From the NCBI GenBank assembly GCA_964566545.1, contig CAZMIX010000063.1:1-13555 (forward strand): a stretch of DNA of 13,555 nucleotides. The letters are read 5' to 3'. The translations under genes were made by a program, and so were the position numbers. The notes beneath the pieces were generated by a model. That model ran no database searches and was not told where the DNA came from. It saw nothing but the letters and a program-made list of their open reading frames with translations. The stretch comes from JAEYFP01 sp964566545 (GTDB taxonomy: Bacteria; Bacillota; Clostridia; Lachnospirales; Lachnospiraceae). Below are positions 1 to 6,408 of the stretch, piece by piece (the first letter of the stretch is position 1; every line of letters begins with the position of its first letter).

Positions 1-372
1 CGGTTTTTTGTCGTATGTCCCGAAGAACTGTATGCGGAGGAGGTTCCGGTCTTTTTGCTCCAGCCTCTGGTGGAAAATGCGGTGCTCCATGGGATCGCGG
101 ACAAGGAAACAGGCGGGACGATTTCCATAAGTATCATAAGGGAAGGGGAAACTTTGCGGATTATGGTGGAGGATACCGGAGAAGGCATGAGCGAGGAACA
201 TCTTAAGCAAATTCGGGAGGAAACGGAAAAGAGGGGTACGGGCCTTGGGATCGGGCTTGGAAATATTCACAGAAGGATTGCGGCGTATTATGAGAAGGGC
301 AGCATTTCCATCGACAGCCGGGAAGGCGTCGGCACGGTTATACAGATCGAGTTTGGAAAACGGAAAGCCTGA
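1..372 (+). CDS. Sensor histidine kinase, YesM/LytS type (3' end only)
   Basis: This is the C-terminal 123 residues of a membrane sensor kinase whose start lies before the window; the frame is open from base 1. It holds the ATP-binding domain of the family that pairs with YesN-type regulators. The N box LLQPLVENAVLHGI is at visible residues 19-32 (N26, H30), the G1 box VEDTGEGM at 56-63 (D58, G60, G62), followed by a glycine-rich G2 stretch GTGLGIGLGNIHRR and a final GTVIQIEF strand. In this family the kinase autophosphorylates on a histidine upstream of the visible part and passes the phosphate to its partner regulator, here the next gene 28 nt downstream. The sensing region is not visible, so its ligand cannot be read directly; the hexuronate operon downstream makes a uronate-related signal likely (inference). 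Confidence 0.93.
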   Translation, partial: RFFVVCPEELYAEEVPVFLLQPLVENAVLHGIADKETGGTISISIIREGETLRIMVEDTGEGMSEEHLKQIREETEKRGTGLGIGLGNIHRRIAAYYEKGSISIDSREGVGTVIQIEFGKRKA

Positions 373-400
373 GAGATTGTAATTTCATGGGGGAATAAGA

Positions 401-1228
401 ATGTATCGTTTGCTGATAGCGGAGGATGAACTGATTGAGCGCATGGCGCTGAAAAAGACCCTGCAAAAGAAGCTGGGAGAGAGCTGCGTCATTTACGAGG
501 CGGAAAACGGAAAGGAAGCCGTGGAAATTTTTCGCAGGGAAGATGTCCAGATTGTCATACTGGACATTGCCATGCCTGGAATGAACGGTATTCAGGCGGC
601 AGAAATTATGCGGACGGAAAAGAAGGAATGCTGTCTGATTTTTCTTACTGCCTATGACCGCTTTGAATATGCAAAGAAAGCCATTTATCTGCGGGCGCTG
701 GATTATCTTCTGAAGCCCTATTCCATTAAGGAGCTGATGAGCGTGGTGGAGGAAGCCCTGCATCTGACTGCGGAATGGGAATCCCAGAGTAAGGGAATGA
801 ATGCAGGAACGGCTGCAGCCATAGAGCAGGGTATTTTTGAGGACAGGGCAGCCATAGAAGAACTGGAGGAAGACAATGAGGTGGAAGCGGTCAGCCGCTT
901 ATCAGTTATGACTTCCATGGTAGAAGAATATATCCGCAAAAACTACATGAACGAAATATCCATGAGCGATGGAGCCAGAGCCATGAATTACTCGGAGCCT
1001 TATTTCTGTAAAATGTTCAAGCAGCAGTTCGGACAGAACTTCACCTCCTATCTGGCGGAATACCGGATCGAAGAAGCCAGAAAGCTTCTGGGGAAGCCCA
1101 ACATCAATGTCAAAGAGGTAGGAGCCAGAGTAGGCTACCCGGACTCCAATTACTTTACAAAAGTATTTCACCGGATGACTGGCCAGAACCCTTCCGAGTA
1201 CAGAATGACAGTGCTCCGGAATTTATAA
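401..1228 (+). CDS. Response regulator, receiver plus AraC-type DNA-binding domain (YesN-like, compact)
   Basis: A 275-residue transcription factor. Residues 1-120 form a receiver domain: acidic pocket E8-D9-E10, phospho-acceptor D55 in ILDIAMPGMNG, switch T83 in FLTAYDRFEY, and K105 in DYLLKP. Residues about 174-272 form an AraC/XylS double helix-turn-helix, ending with the usual YFTKVFHRMTGQNPSEYR block at 251-268. The linker between them is only about 50 residues, with an acidic run around 147-162; many YesN proteins have a much longer middle region. Start ATG has GGGGG at 389-393. The upstream in-frame ATG at 386 meets a stop after two codons. It should be phosphorylated by the kinase encoded just upstream and is the obvious candidate activator of the transporter/uxa operon that follows (inference from position). 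A terminator follows directly, so the pair is transcribed separately from that operon. Confidence 0.95.
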   Translation: MYRLLIAEDELIERMALKKTLQKKLGESCVIYEAENGKEAVEIFRREDVQIVILDIAMPGMNGIQAAEIMRTEKKECCLIFLTAYDRFEYAKKAIYLRALDYLLKPYSIKELMSVVEEALHLTAEWESQSKGMNAGTAAAIEQGIFEDRAAIEELEEDNEVEAVSRLSVMTSMVEEYIRKNYMNEISMSDGARAMNYSEPYFCKMFKQQFGQNFTSYLAEYRIEEARKLLGKPNINVKEVGARVGYPDSNYFTKVFHRMTGQNPSEYRMTVLRNL

Positions 1229-1243
1229 AAAAAGAAGTTATGC

Positions 1244-1292
1244 AAAATACCCATCACGGAACCCAGCAAGGAAACGTGATGGGTATTTTTTT
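1244..1292 (+). terminator. Rho-independent terminator after the response regulator
   Basis: A perfect 15-bp inverted repeat, aaaatacccatcacg (1244-1258) and cgtgatgggtatttt (1275-1289), encloses a 16-nt loop and runs into seven T residues (1286-1292). It starts 15 nt after the regulator stop codon. The A-rich left side means the hairpin could also work in the reverse direction, but no minus-strand gene needs it here. Confidence 0.93.
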
Positions 1293-1400
1293 GTCACATA
1301 GAAAATTTCTCAGGATTCCCTATATAACAAAATTCTATGCGCAGCACACTTTCGTTTTGTAAAAAGATAAAATCTTACTACTTTTCATAAAAAAATACGA

Positions 1401-1429
1401 TAGGATCCACAAAATGCGGACTTTATAAT
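1401..1429 (+). promoter_or_regulatory. Candidate promoter of the transporter/uxa operon
   Basis: A perfect -10 hexamer TATAAT lies at 1424-1429, about 51 nt before the ATPase start. At 17-bp spacing the -35 position holds TAGGAT (1401-1406), a very poor match, and there is no extended -10 TG. A good -10 without a -35 fits a promoter that needs an activator such as the AraC-type regulator encoded upstream. Two similar ACTTTC / ACTTTTC elements begin at 1348 and 1380, 32 bp apart on the same face of the helix, and could be a binding site. This is suggestive only; no transcription start has been measured. Confidence 0.4.
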
Positions 1430-1479
1430 GACAGTAGAAGAAAGAAGAGAAGGAAACGATCTGGAAAGGAGGATGGAAT

Positions 1480-3009
1480 ATGGAACAGGAGCTGTTTCGG
1501 ATGGAAGGAATCAGCAAAAGCTTTCCCGGCGTGAAAGCTCTGGATAATGTATCTCTCACCGTGAATAAGGGAGAGGTGCTCGGGCTGGTCGGCGAGAACG
1601 GCGCCGGAAAATCCACCCTCATGAAGATTCTGTCGGGCGTGTACCGGGCGGATGAAGGGGAAATTTTCATCGAAGGCGAAAAGGTGGTGATTGACTCTGT
1701 CAGCAAGGCGCATAATCTGGGAATCAGCATCATCATGCAGGAATTGAATATGTGCGGGCATTTAAGTGTGGCAGACAATATTTTTATCGGCCGGGCGCAG
1801 ACAAAAGGCATTTTTATCGATGACAGGCAGATGCATAAAGAAGCGAAAAAAATTCTGGACGAACTGGGAATTGAGATAGACACTTATACGCATGTGGGCG
1901 CCTTGAGCGTTGCCAAGCAGCAGATGGTGGAGATTGCCAAAGCGATTAGTTTTCATTCCAAGATACTCGTGCTGGATGAACCGACCGCTACGCTGACTGA
2001 AAGAGAAATCGACCAGTTGTTTGAAATTGTCAACCGGCTGAAGAAAAAAGGCGTGGGAATGGTGTATATTTCCCACCGTATGGCGGAGCTGAACCGCATT
2101 TGCGAACGGGTGACGGTGATCCGTGACGGGCAGTATATCGGGACGAAAAACTTAAACGACATTACGATGGATGAACTGGTCAATATGATTGTGGGCCGTT
2201 CGCTGGAGGATAAATATCCAAAGTACGTCAGAACGATCGGCGAAGTGGTATTGGAGGCGAGGAATGTAAAACGCGGTACGAAGGTCAATGCGGATTACTT
2301 CCATGTACGTAAGGGTGAAATCCTGGGGATTTCCGGTCTGGTAGGAGCGGGCAGGACCGAGCTGATGCGCTGTATCTTCGGTGCGGACCATCCGGAAACG
2401 ATGGAGCTGACACTGGAAGGAAAGCCCATTAAAATCAATTCTGTCATACAGGCGATCAGCCACGGAATCGGATATGCCACAGAGGACAGAAAAAGAGACG
2501 GACTGGCGCTGGGGCTGGACGTCAAATACAATACCAATATGGCCCATCTTCCCAGCATCACACACTTTGGATTTATAGACGACAAGGCGGGGCTGAAAAA
2601 TGCGGAGAAATATGTGAAGCTTCTACATACCAAGACACCCAGCGTCCATCAGGTCTGCAAGAACCTTTCCGGAGGAAACCAGCAGAAGGTGGTGCTGTCA
2701 AAGTGGCTCTGCAATGACGTAAAGGTGCTGATTGTGGACGAACCGACCCGCGGTATCGACGTGGGAGCCAAATATGAGGTTTATGAACTATTTAATAAGC
2801 TGAGCGATCAGGGCGTGGCAATCATCATGATTTCCTCGGAGCTTCCGGAAATTCTGGGCATGAGCGACCGGATTCTGGTCATCCACCAGGGAGAGATCAA
2901 CGGAGAGCTGAACGCCAAGGGGGCCACACAGGAACAGATTTTGTATCTGGCGGCCGGATATAACAAACTGGAAGGGAAACCGGCTCCGAAGTTAGCCGGC
3001 GAAGCCTGA
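1480..3009 (+). CDS. Sugar ABC transporter ATPase, CUT2/RbsA family (predicted hexuronate importer)
   Basis: A 509-residue cytoplasmic protein with two fused nucleotide-binding domains, the form that powers ribose/xylose/galactose-type importers. Domain 1: Walker A GENGAGKST at 38-46 (K44), Q-loop Q87, signature LSVAKQQ at 142-148, Walker B ILVLDEP with D166/E167, switch H199. Domain 2: Walker A-like GLVGAGRTE at 286-294 with R292 in place of lysine, signature LSGGNQQ at 396-402, Walker B VLIVDEP with D420/E421. The degenerate second Walker A is normal for RbsA/XylG/MglA proteins, so it is not damage. Strong ribosome site AAAGGAGG at 1465-1472. It is the first gene of the operon; the permease follows 17 nt later. 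The family is clear. The substrate is not readable from this protein and is inferred from the uxa genes downstream. Confidence 0.96.
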   Translation: MEQELFRMEGISKSFPGVKALDNVSLTVNKGEVLGLVGENGAGKSTLMKILSGVYRADEGEIFIEGEKVVIDSVSKAHNLGISIIMQELNMCGHLSVADNIFIGRAQTKGIFIDDRQMHKEAKKILDELGIEIDTYTHVGALSVAKQQMVEIAKAISFHSKILVLDEPTATLTEREIDQLFEIVNRLKKKGVGMVYISHRMAELNRICERVTVIRDGQYIGTKNLNDITMDELVNMIVGRSLEDKYPKYVRTIGEVVLEARNVKRGTKVNADYFHVRKGEILGISGLVGAGRTELMRCIFGADHPETMELTLEGKPIKINSVIQAISHGIGYATEDRKRDGLALGLDVKYNTNMAHLPSITHFGFIDDKAGLKNAEKYVKLLHTKTPSVHQVCKNLSGGNQQKVVLSKWLCNDVKVLIVDEPTRGIDVGAKYEVYELFNKLSDQGVAIIMISSELPEILGMSDRILVIHQGEINGELNAKGATQEQILYLAAGYNKLEGKPAPKLAGEA

Positions 3010-3026
3010 AAAAAGGGGATGAAAAG

Positions 3027-4082
3027 ATGACAAAAACAAAACAACGGACGCCGCTTAACGGCTGGAATTCTTTTAACAAGCTGAATGCGGCAACCAGAAG
3101 AGCAATTTATTCATTGGGGATATTGATAGGCCTGTTCCTGTTGTTCTCCGTACTCTCGCCGGATAAATTTCTGGCTCAGGCCAACCTGCAAAATCTGTTA
3201 CAGCAGATCGTGACCTATACGATCATCGGATGCGGTTTGAGCTTCTGTCTCGTCTGCGGAGGAAACGATCTTTCGGCTGGTGCGTCCATGGCGTTGTCCG
3301 GAATTATTATGGTCGGTCTATTGACGCAGGGACTGCCGCTGTGGGTTTGTATGATTCTTTGCATGATGATGGGTGTGCTGACCGGTATTATGAACGGATT
3401 TTTTATTGAAATCCTGGGTGTAGTTCCTTTTGTGGCCACACTTGCCACCCAATGGGTGTACAGAGGAATGGCAAATGTGCTCGTAAATGGGGCGCCTCTT
3501 TACACCACGAATATTCCTTCCGAAAGCGTGCAGAAACAATTCTATGTTCTGGGCGGCGGAAGAATCGGCGGTGACGGTCTGCCTTACAGCGTGATCATCA
3601 CACTCGTGTACGCGATTATTCTCGGCATCGTTTTGGCGAAGATGCGGATCGGACGTCAGATTTATGCCTGCGGCTCCAATCTGGAGGCTGCGAAGCTTTC
3701 CGGCATTAACGCTGTAAAGACCCGTATGTTCGCATACTGTATTTCAGGACTTTCCGCTGCTATCTGCGGTGTTCTCGTATCTTCCAGACTCTCGAGCGCA
3801 CAGCCTACGGCAGGTAACGGTTATGAGATGGAGGCCATTGCCGCTTCCGTTCTCGGCGGAATTTCCATTCTGGGCGGCGAAGGAACCATTTTAAATACGG
3901 TGATCGGCGCGCTGATGATGGGCGTCATTCGGAATGGTTTGAACTTAAATGGAATTAACTCTTTCTGGCAGCAGGTCATCGTAGGTTTTATTCTGCTGAT
4001 CGCGGTGGCATCTCAGACTGCTAACAGGGTCGGAAACTTAACAATTCTCAAGCGGTTTTTCGGTATGCAGAGGGCGGCTTAA
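3027..4082 (+). CDS. Sugar ABC transporter permease, CUT2/RbsC family
   Basis: A 351-residue multi-span membrane protein, the channel partner of the ATPase just upstream. After a basic N-terminal tail (1-25), the first membrane helix is about 27-44. Family blocks: GGNDLSAGASMALSG (78-92), GSNLEAAKLSGI (216-227), EAIAASVLGGISILGGEGTI (269-288), and the C-terminal ALMMGVIRNGLNLNGINSFW (295-314). These match RbsC-type permeases along the full usual length. The ATG has only a modest AAGGGG site, and the short gap suggests coupled expression with the ATPase gene. The solute-binding lipoprotein follows after 81 nt. Substrate is inferred only from context. Confidence 0.95.
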   Translation: MTKTKQRTPLNGWNSFNKLNAATRRAIYSLGILIGLFLLFSVLSPDKFLAQANLQNLLQQIVTYTIIGCGLSFCLVCGGNDLSAGASMALSGIIMVGLLTQGLPLWVCMILCMMMGVLTGIMNGFFIEILGVVPFVATLATQWVYRGMANVLVNGAPLYTTNIPSESVQKQFYVLGGGRIGGDGLPYSVIITLVYAIILGIVLAKMRIGRQIYACGSNLEAAKLSGINAVKTRMFAYCISGLSAAICGVLVSSRLSSAQPTAGNGYEMEAIAASVLGGISILGGEGTILNTVIGALMMGVIRNGLNLNGINSFWQQVIVGFILLIAVASQTANRVGNLTILKRFFGMQRAA

Positions 4083-4163
4083 GGCCCAATATGTGAAAAG
4101 CAATAAGCTTAATAATAAAACAAAGTAAAGCACATCCCAAGAGGATGAAAAAAGGAGGAAGAA

Positions 4164-5267
4164 ATGAATAAGTGGAAAAGATTGGCGGCAACTTTATTAA
4201 CAGGTGCGATGGCGATGTCATTGCTGGCAGGCTGTGGAAACAGCGGTGCAACGGAGCAGGCACCGGCAGCGGAGGCTGCGGCACCGGCTGCGGCTGAAGC
4301 ACAGGAAGCGCCTGAGGCAACGGAAGCTCCTAAAGCGGAAGAAGCGGCTGCCACGGCGGACAGCGAAAAGACAATCTATGTAATTGTAAAGGTTCTGGGC
4401 AACCAGTACTGGAGCGTACTGCAGGCTGGTGCGGAGCAGGCGGGCAAAGATCTGGGATGTAAAGTAGTCGTAGTCGGAACTGCTCTGGAGTCCGATATCG
4501 AAGGCCAGCTGACCCTTTTACAGAACGCAGTATCCGCACAGGCGGACGGCATTGTAATCGCACCTCTTGACAGCGAATCTCTGGATATGCCGATTACGGA
4601 GGCGTATAATTCAGGAACACCTGTAGTGCTGGTGGATACCGTGATCAAGAGCCAAAACTACAGTGCGGCACTTTTGACCAACAACGTCGAAGCAGGAAGA
4701 ACGGCAGCAGAAGAATTGCTCGGAAGATTAAAGGAATCCGGACTTTCCGAGACGGAAGAAGCGCAGATCGCAATTCAGGTAGGCTCCACCGGTTCCCAGA
4801 CGATCAATGACCGTTTAAAGGGCTTCAACGAATATTGGGATGCCAATGCGCCGGAAAGCTGGGAAGTGCTGAACGACGACATCAAGGTAAATGAAGGGGA
4901 TATCAGCAAGGCAGTCAGCTTCTGTCAGGACTTCATTACCACCTATCCGAACCTGAAGGCCGTATTCGGACCGAACAACGGTTCCACAGTAGGATTTGTA
5001 ACAGGTTTGACAGAATCCAATCGTACGGATATTATTATGGTAGGCTTTGACTTCTCCGCAGAAATCGAGACGATGATCCGCGGCGGCGAATTCGATGTGG
5101 CTTCCGTAGTGCAGCGCCAGTATTTTATGGGCTATGACGGCGTGAGGACCGCACTGGAAATGGCAAACGGCGCAGCTCCGGCAGAGAAGACCATAGACAC
5201 AGGTGTTGTGTTGGTAGATGCAGCCAATGTGGATTCGGACGAAGTACAGAGTATTATTAATCCTTAA
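4164..5267 (+). CDS. Sugar-binding lipoprotein of the ABC transporter (RbsB-like, Peripla_BP_4 type)
   Basis: A 367-residue extracellular lipoprotein that would capture the sugar for the ATPase/permease pair. The signal peptide ends in a clear lipobox LLAGC with lipidated C24. Residues about 29-66 are a low-complexity Ala/Glu/Pro linker. The mature two-lobed binding domain starts at about KTIYVIVKVLG (69-79). Positions where RbsB contacts sugar are occupied by N80/W83 (GNQYW), D136 (PLDSES), R217 (NDRLKGF), N271/N272 (GPNNGS), D296 (GFDFS) and Q317 (VVQRQ). This keeps the general pentose/hexose-binding layout; which residue would recognise a carboxylate is not evident. Ribosome site AAAGGAGG at 4151-4158. 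The gene order ATPase-permease-binding protein differs from the binding-protein-first order of some operons. No terminator is seen in the 81-nt gap before it. Confidence 0.95.
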   Translation: MNKWKRLAATLLTGAMAMSLLAGCGNSGATEQAPAAEAAAPAAAEAQEAPEATEAPKAEEAAATADSEKTIYVIVKVLGNQYWSVLQAGAEQAGKDLGCKVVVVGTALESDIEGQLTLLQNAVSAQADGIVIAPLDSESLDMPITEAYNSGTPVVLVDTVIKSQNYSAALLTNNVEAGRTAAEELLGRLKESGLSETEEAQIAIQVGSTGSQTINDRLKGFNEYWDANAPESWEVLNDDIKVNEGDISKAVSFCQDFITTYPNLKAVFGPNNGSTVGFVTGLTESNRTDIIMVGFDFSAEIETMIRGGEFDVASVVQRQYFMGYDGVRTALEMANGAAPAEKTIDTGVVLVDAANVDSDEVQSIINP

Positions 5268-5300
5268 GCAAAATCCAAAGCAGCATTGCAATAGCATAGG

Positions 5301-5346
5301 CGCTTCTCCCGCAACGAGTCCCTTCCCGTTTCGGGAGAGGCGTTTT
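5301..5346 (+). promoter_or_regulatory. Intergenic hairpin with two alternative pairings (possible weak terminator or attenuator)
   Basis: Left arm cgcttctcccg (5301-5311) pairs with cgggagaggcg (5332-5342) as an 11-bp stem with one G-U pair and a 20-nt loop. A second upstream segment, 5320-5328 (cccttcccg), can pair with 5332-5340 instead, with a 3-nt loop and one mismatch. Both compete for the same right arm, which is followed by TTTT (5343-5346) and then at once by the ribosome site of the DctP gene. The short T run makes it a weak terminator at best; it may lower expression of downstream genes relative to the lipoprotein or protect the transporter mRNA 3' end. Confidence 0.5.
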
Positions 5347-5351
5347 GGAGG
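5347..5351 (+). promoter_or_regulatory. Ribosome binding site that fixes the DctP start at 5357
   Basis: GGAGG at 5347-5351 is 5 nt before ATG 5357. The in-frame TTG at 5345 overlaps this site and the hairpin T run and has no site of its own, so it is not the start. Confidence 0.85.
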
Positions 5352-5356
5352 TCCTT

Positions 5357-6394
5357 ATGAAGAATCGTTTTCCGGTGGCAGGAGCGTTTATTCTTTTGTT
5401 GCTCGCAGGTGCGGCAACCGTTTTTTTCTTGTGGAAAGGGAACAAGGGTACGGTTTCGTCTTTGACGGAGCAGGAAACCGTGCCTGAATTTGTATTCACC
5501 TATGCGGAAAACCAGCCGAAAGGCTATCCCACTACTCAGGGTGCGGATTATTTTGCCGAACTGGTATATGAGAGGACGGACGGAAGAATCAAGATCAATG
5601 TGTTTCCCGAAGCGGAGCTCGGAGACGAATTGTCCGTTATAGAACAGATTCAGTACGGAGGAATTGACTTTGCCAGGCTGTCGGTTCAGTCTACGGGCGA
5701 GCAGGTGCCGCAGATGAATGTGCTTCAGCTTCCTTACTTATACAGGGATGGAGAACATATGTGGCAGGTGCTGGACGGGGAACTCGGCGACGAATTTTTG
5801 TCTTATCTGGACGCTTACGGAATGGTGGGTCTGTCCTGGTATGATGCGGGAGTAAGACATTTTTATAATTCCGTAAAACCCATTGAAACATTGGAGGATA
5901 TGAGAAAAATGCATATCCGGGTGTCGGATTCGGATTTGATGGAAGCCATGATCAACGCTTTGGGAGCCAAGGCGGTGAGGATGGCCTATTCCGAAGTATA
6001 TGCGGGCCTGGAGACGGGAATCATAGACGGCGCGGAAAATAACTTCCCCTCCTATGAGTCCATGAGGCACTATGAGGTAGCGGGCTATCTTACTCTGGAC
6101 GGTCATAACCGTATGCCGGAAACACAGCTTGCTTCCAAAGCCACATGGGAAAAGCTGACAAAGGAAGATCAGGAAATTATCCGATCCTGTGCGGAAGAAT
6201 CCGCGTTGTATGAGAGACGGCTGTGGGCGGATCGGGAACAGGCGGCAAGGGAGTATCTGGAAGAAAACGGCTGTGTCATTACCGAACTCAGCCAGAAAGA
6301 GCGGCTCCGGTTCCGGGTGGCCATGATGACGATCTATCAGGAATATTGCAGCGAATATATTGATCTGGTGAACCGGATAACAGAAACTTATTAA
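5357..6394 (+). CDS. DctP-family (TRAP-type) solute-binding protein without TRAP membrane partners, probably membrane-anchored
   Basis: A 345-residue protein of the DctP family, which normally delivers organic acids, including uronates, to DctQ/DctM membrane subunits. The N-terminus has a 20-residue hydrophobic helix, about 7-26, followed by WKGNKG. It lacks a lipobox cysteine and an obvious AxA cleavage site, so a retained membrane anchor is more likely than a cleaved signal. The binding domain runs from about 43 to 345. Visible family features are AGVRHFYN (164-171, R167), MHIRVSD (185-191, R188, the arginine that clamps the ligand carboxylate in known DctP proteins), and GIIDGAENN (221-229). 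No DctQ or DctM gene occurs in the window; the neighbours are a complete ABC transporter and uxaB, 14 nt downstream. It may bind a hexuronate and serve the kinase as sensor, or work with distant TRAP subunits. Family certain, role inferred. Confidence 0.9.
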   Translation: MKNRFPVAGAFILLLLAGAATVFFLWKGNKGTVSSLTEQETVPEFVFTYAENQPKGYPTTQGADYFAELVYERTDGRIKINVFPEAELGDELSVIEQIQYGGIDFARLSVQSTGEQVPQMNVLQLPYLYRDGEHMWQVLDGELGDEFLSYLDAYGMVGLSWYDAGVRHFYNSVKPIETLEDMRKMHIRVSDSDLMEAMINALGAKAVRMAYSEVYAGLETGIIDGAENNFPSYESMRHYEVAGYLTLDGHNRMPETQLASKATWEKLTKEDQEIIRSCAEESALYERRLWADREQAAREYLEENGCVITELSQKERLRFRVAMMTIYQEYCSEYIDLVNRITETY

Positions 6395-6408
6395 AGGAGC
6401 ACAATACA

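Noticed and set aside
286..294. Degenerate second Walker A (arginine for lysine; numbers are residues of the ATPase encoded at 1480-3009) as a sign of inactivation
   Set aside because: This substitution is normal in RbsA/XylG/MglA proteins, where the second site is non-canonical.
4109..4354. Alanine-rich minus-strand frame opposite the lipoprotein linker
   Set aside because: It is the complement of the repetitive Ala/Glu/Pro linker codons, not an independent gene.
5345..5356. TTG at 5345 as start of the DctP gene
   Set aside because: It overlaps the ribosome site and the T run of the hairpin; ATG 5357 has GGAGG at good spacing and gives a standard basic-hydrophobic N-terminus.
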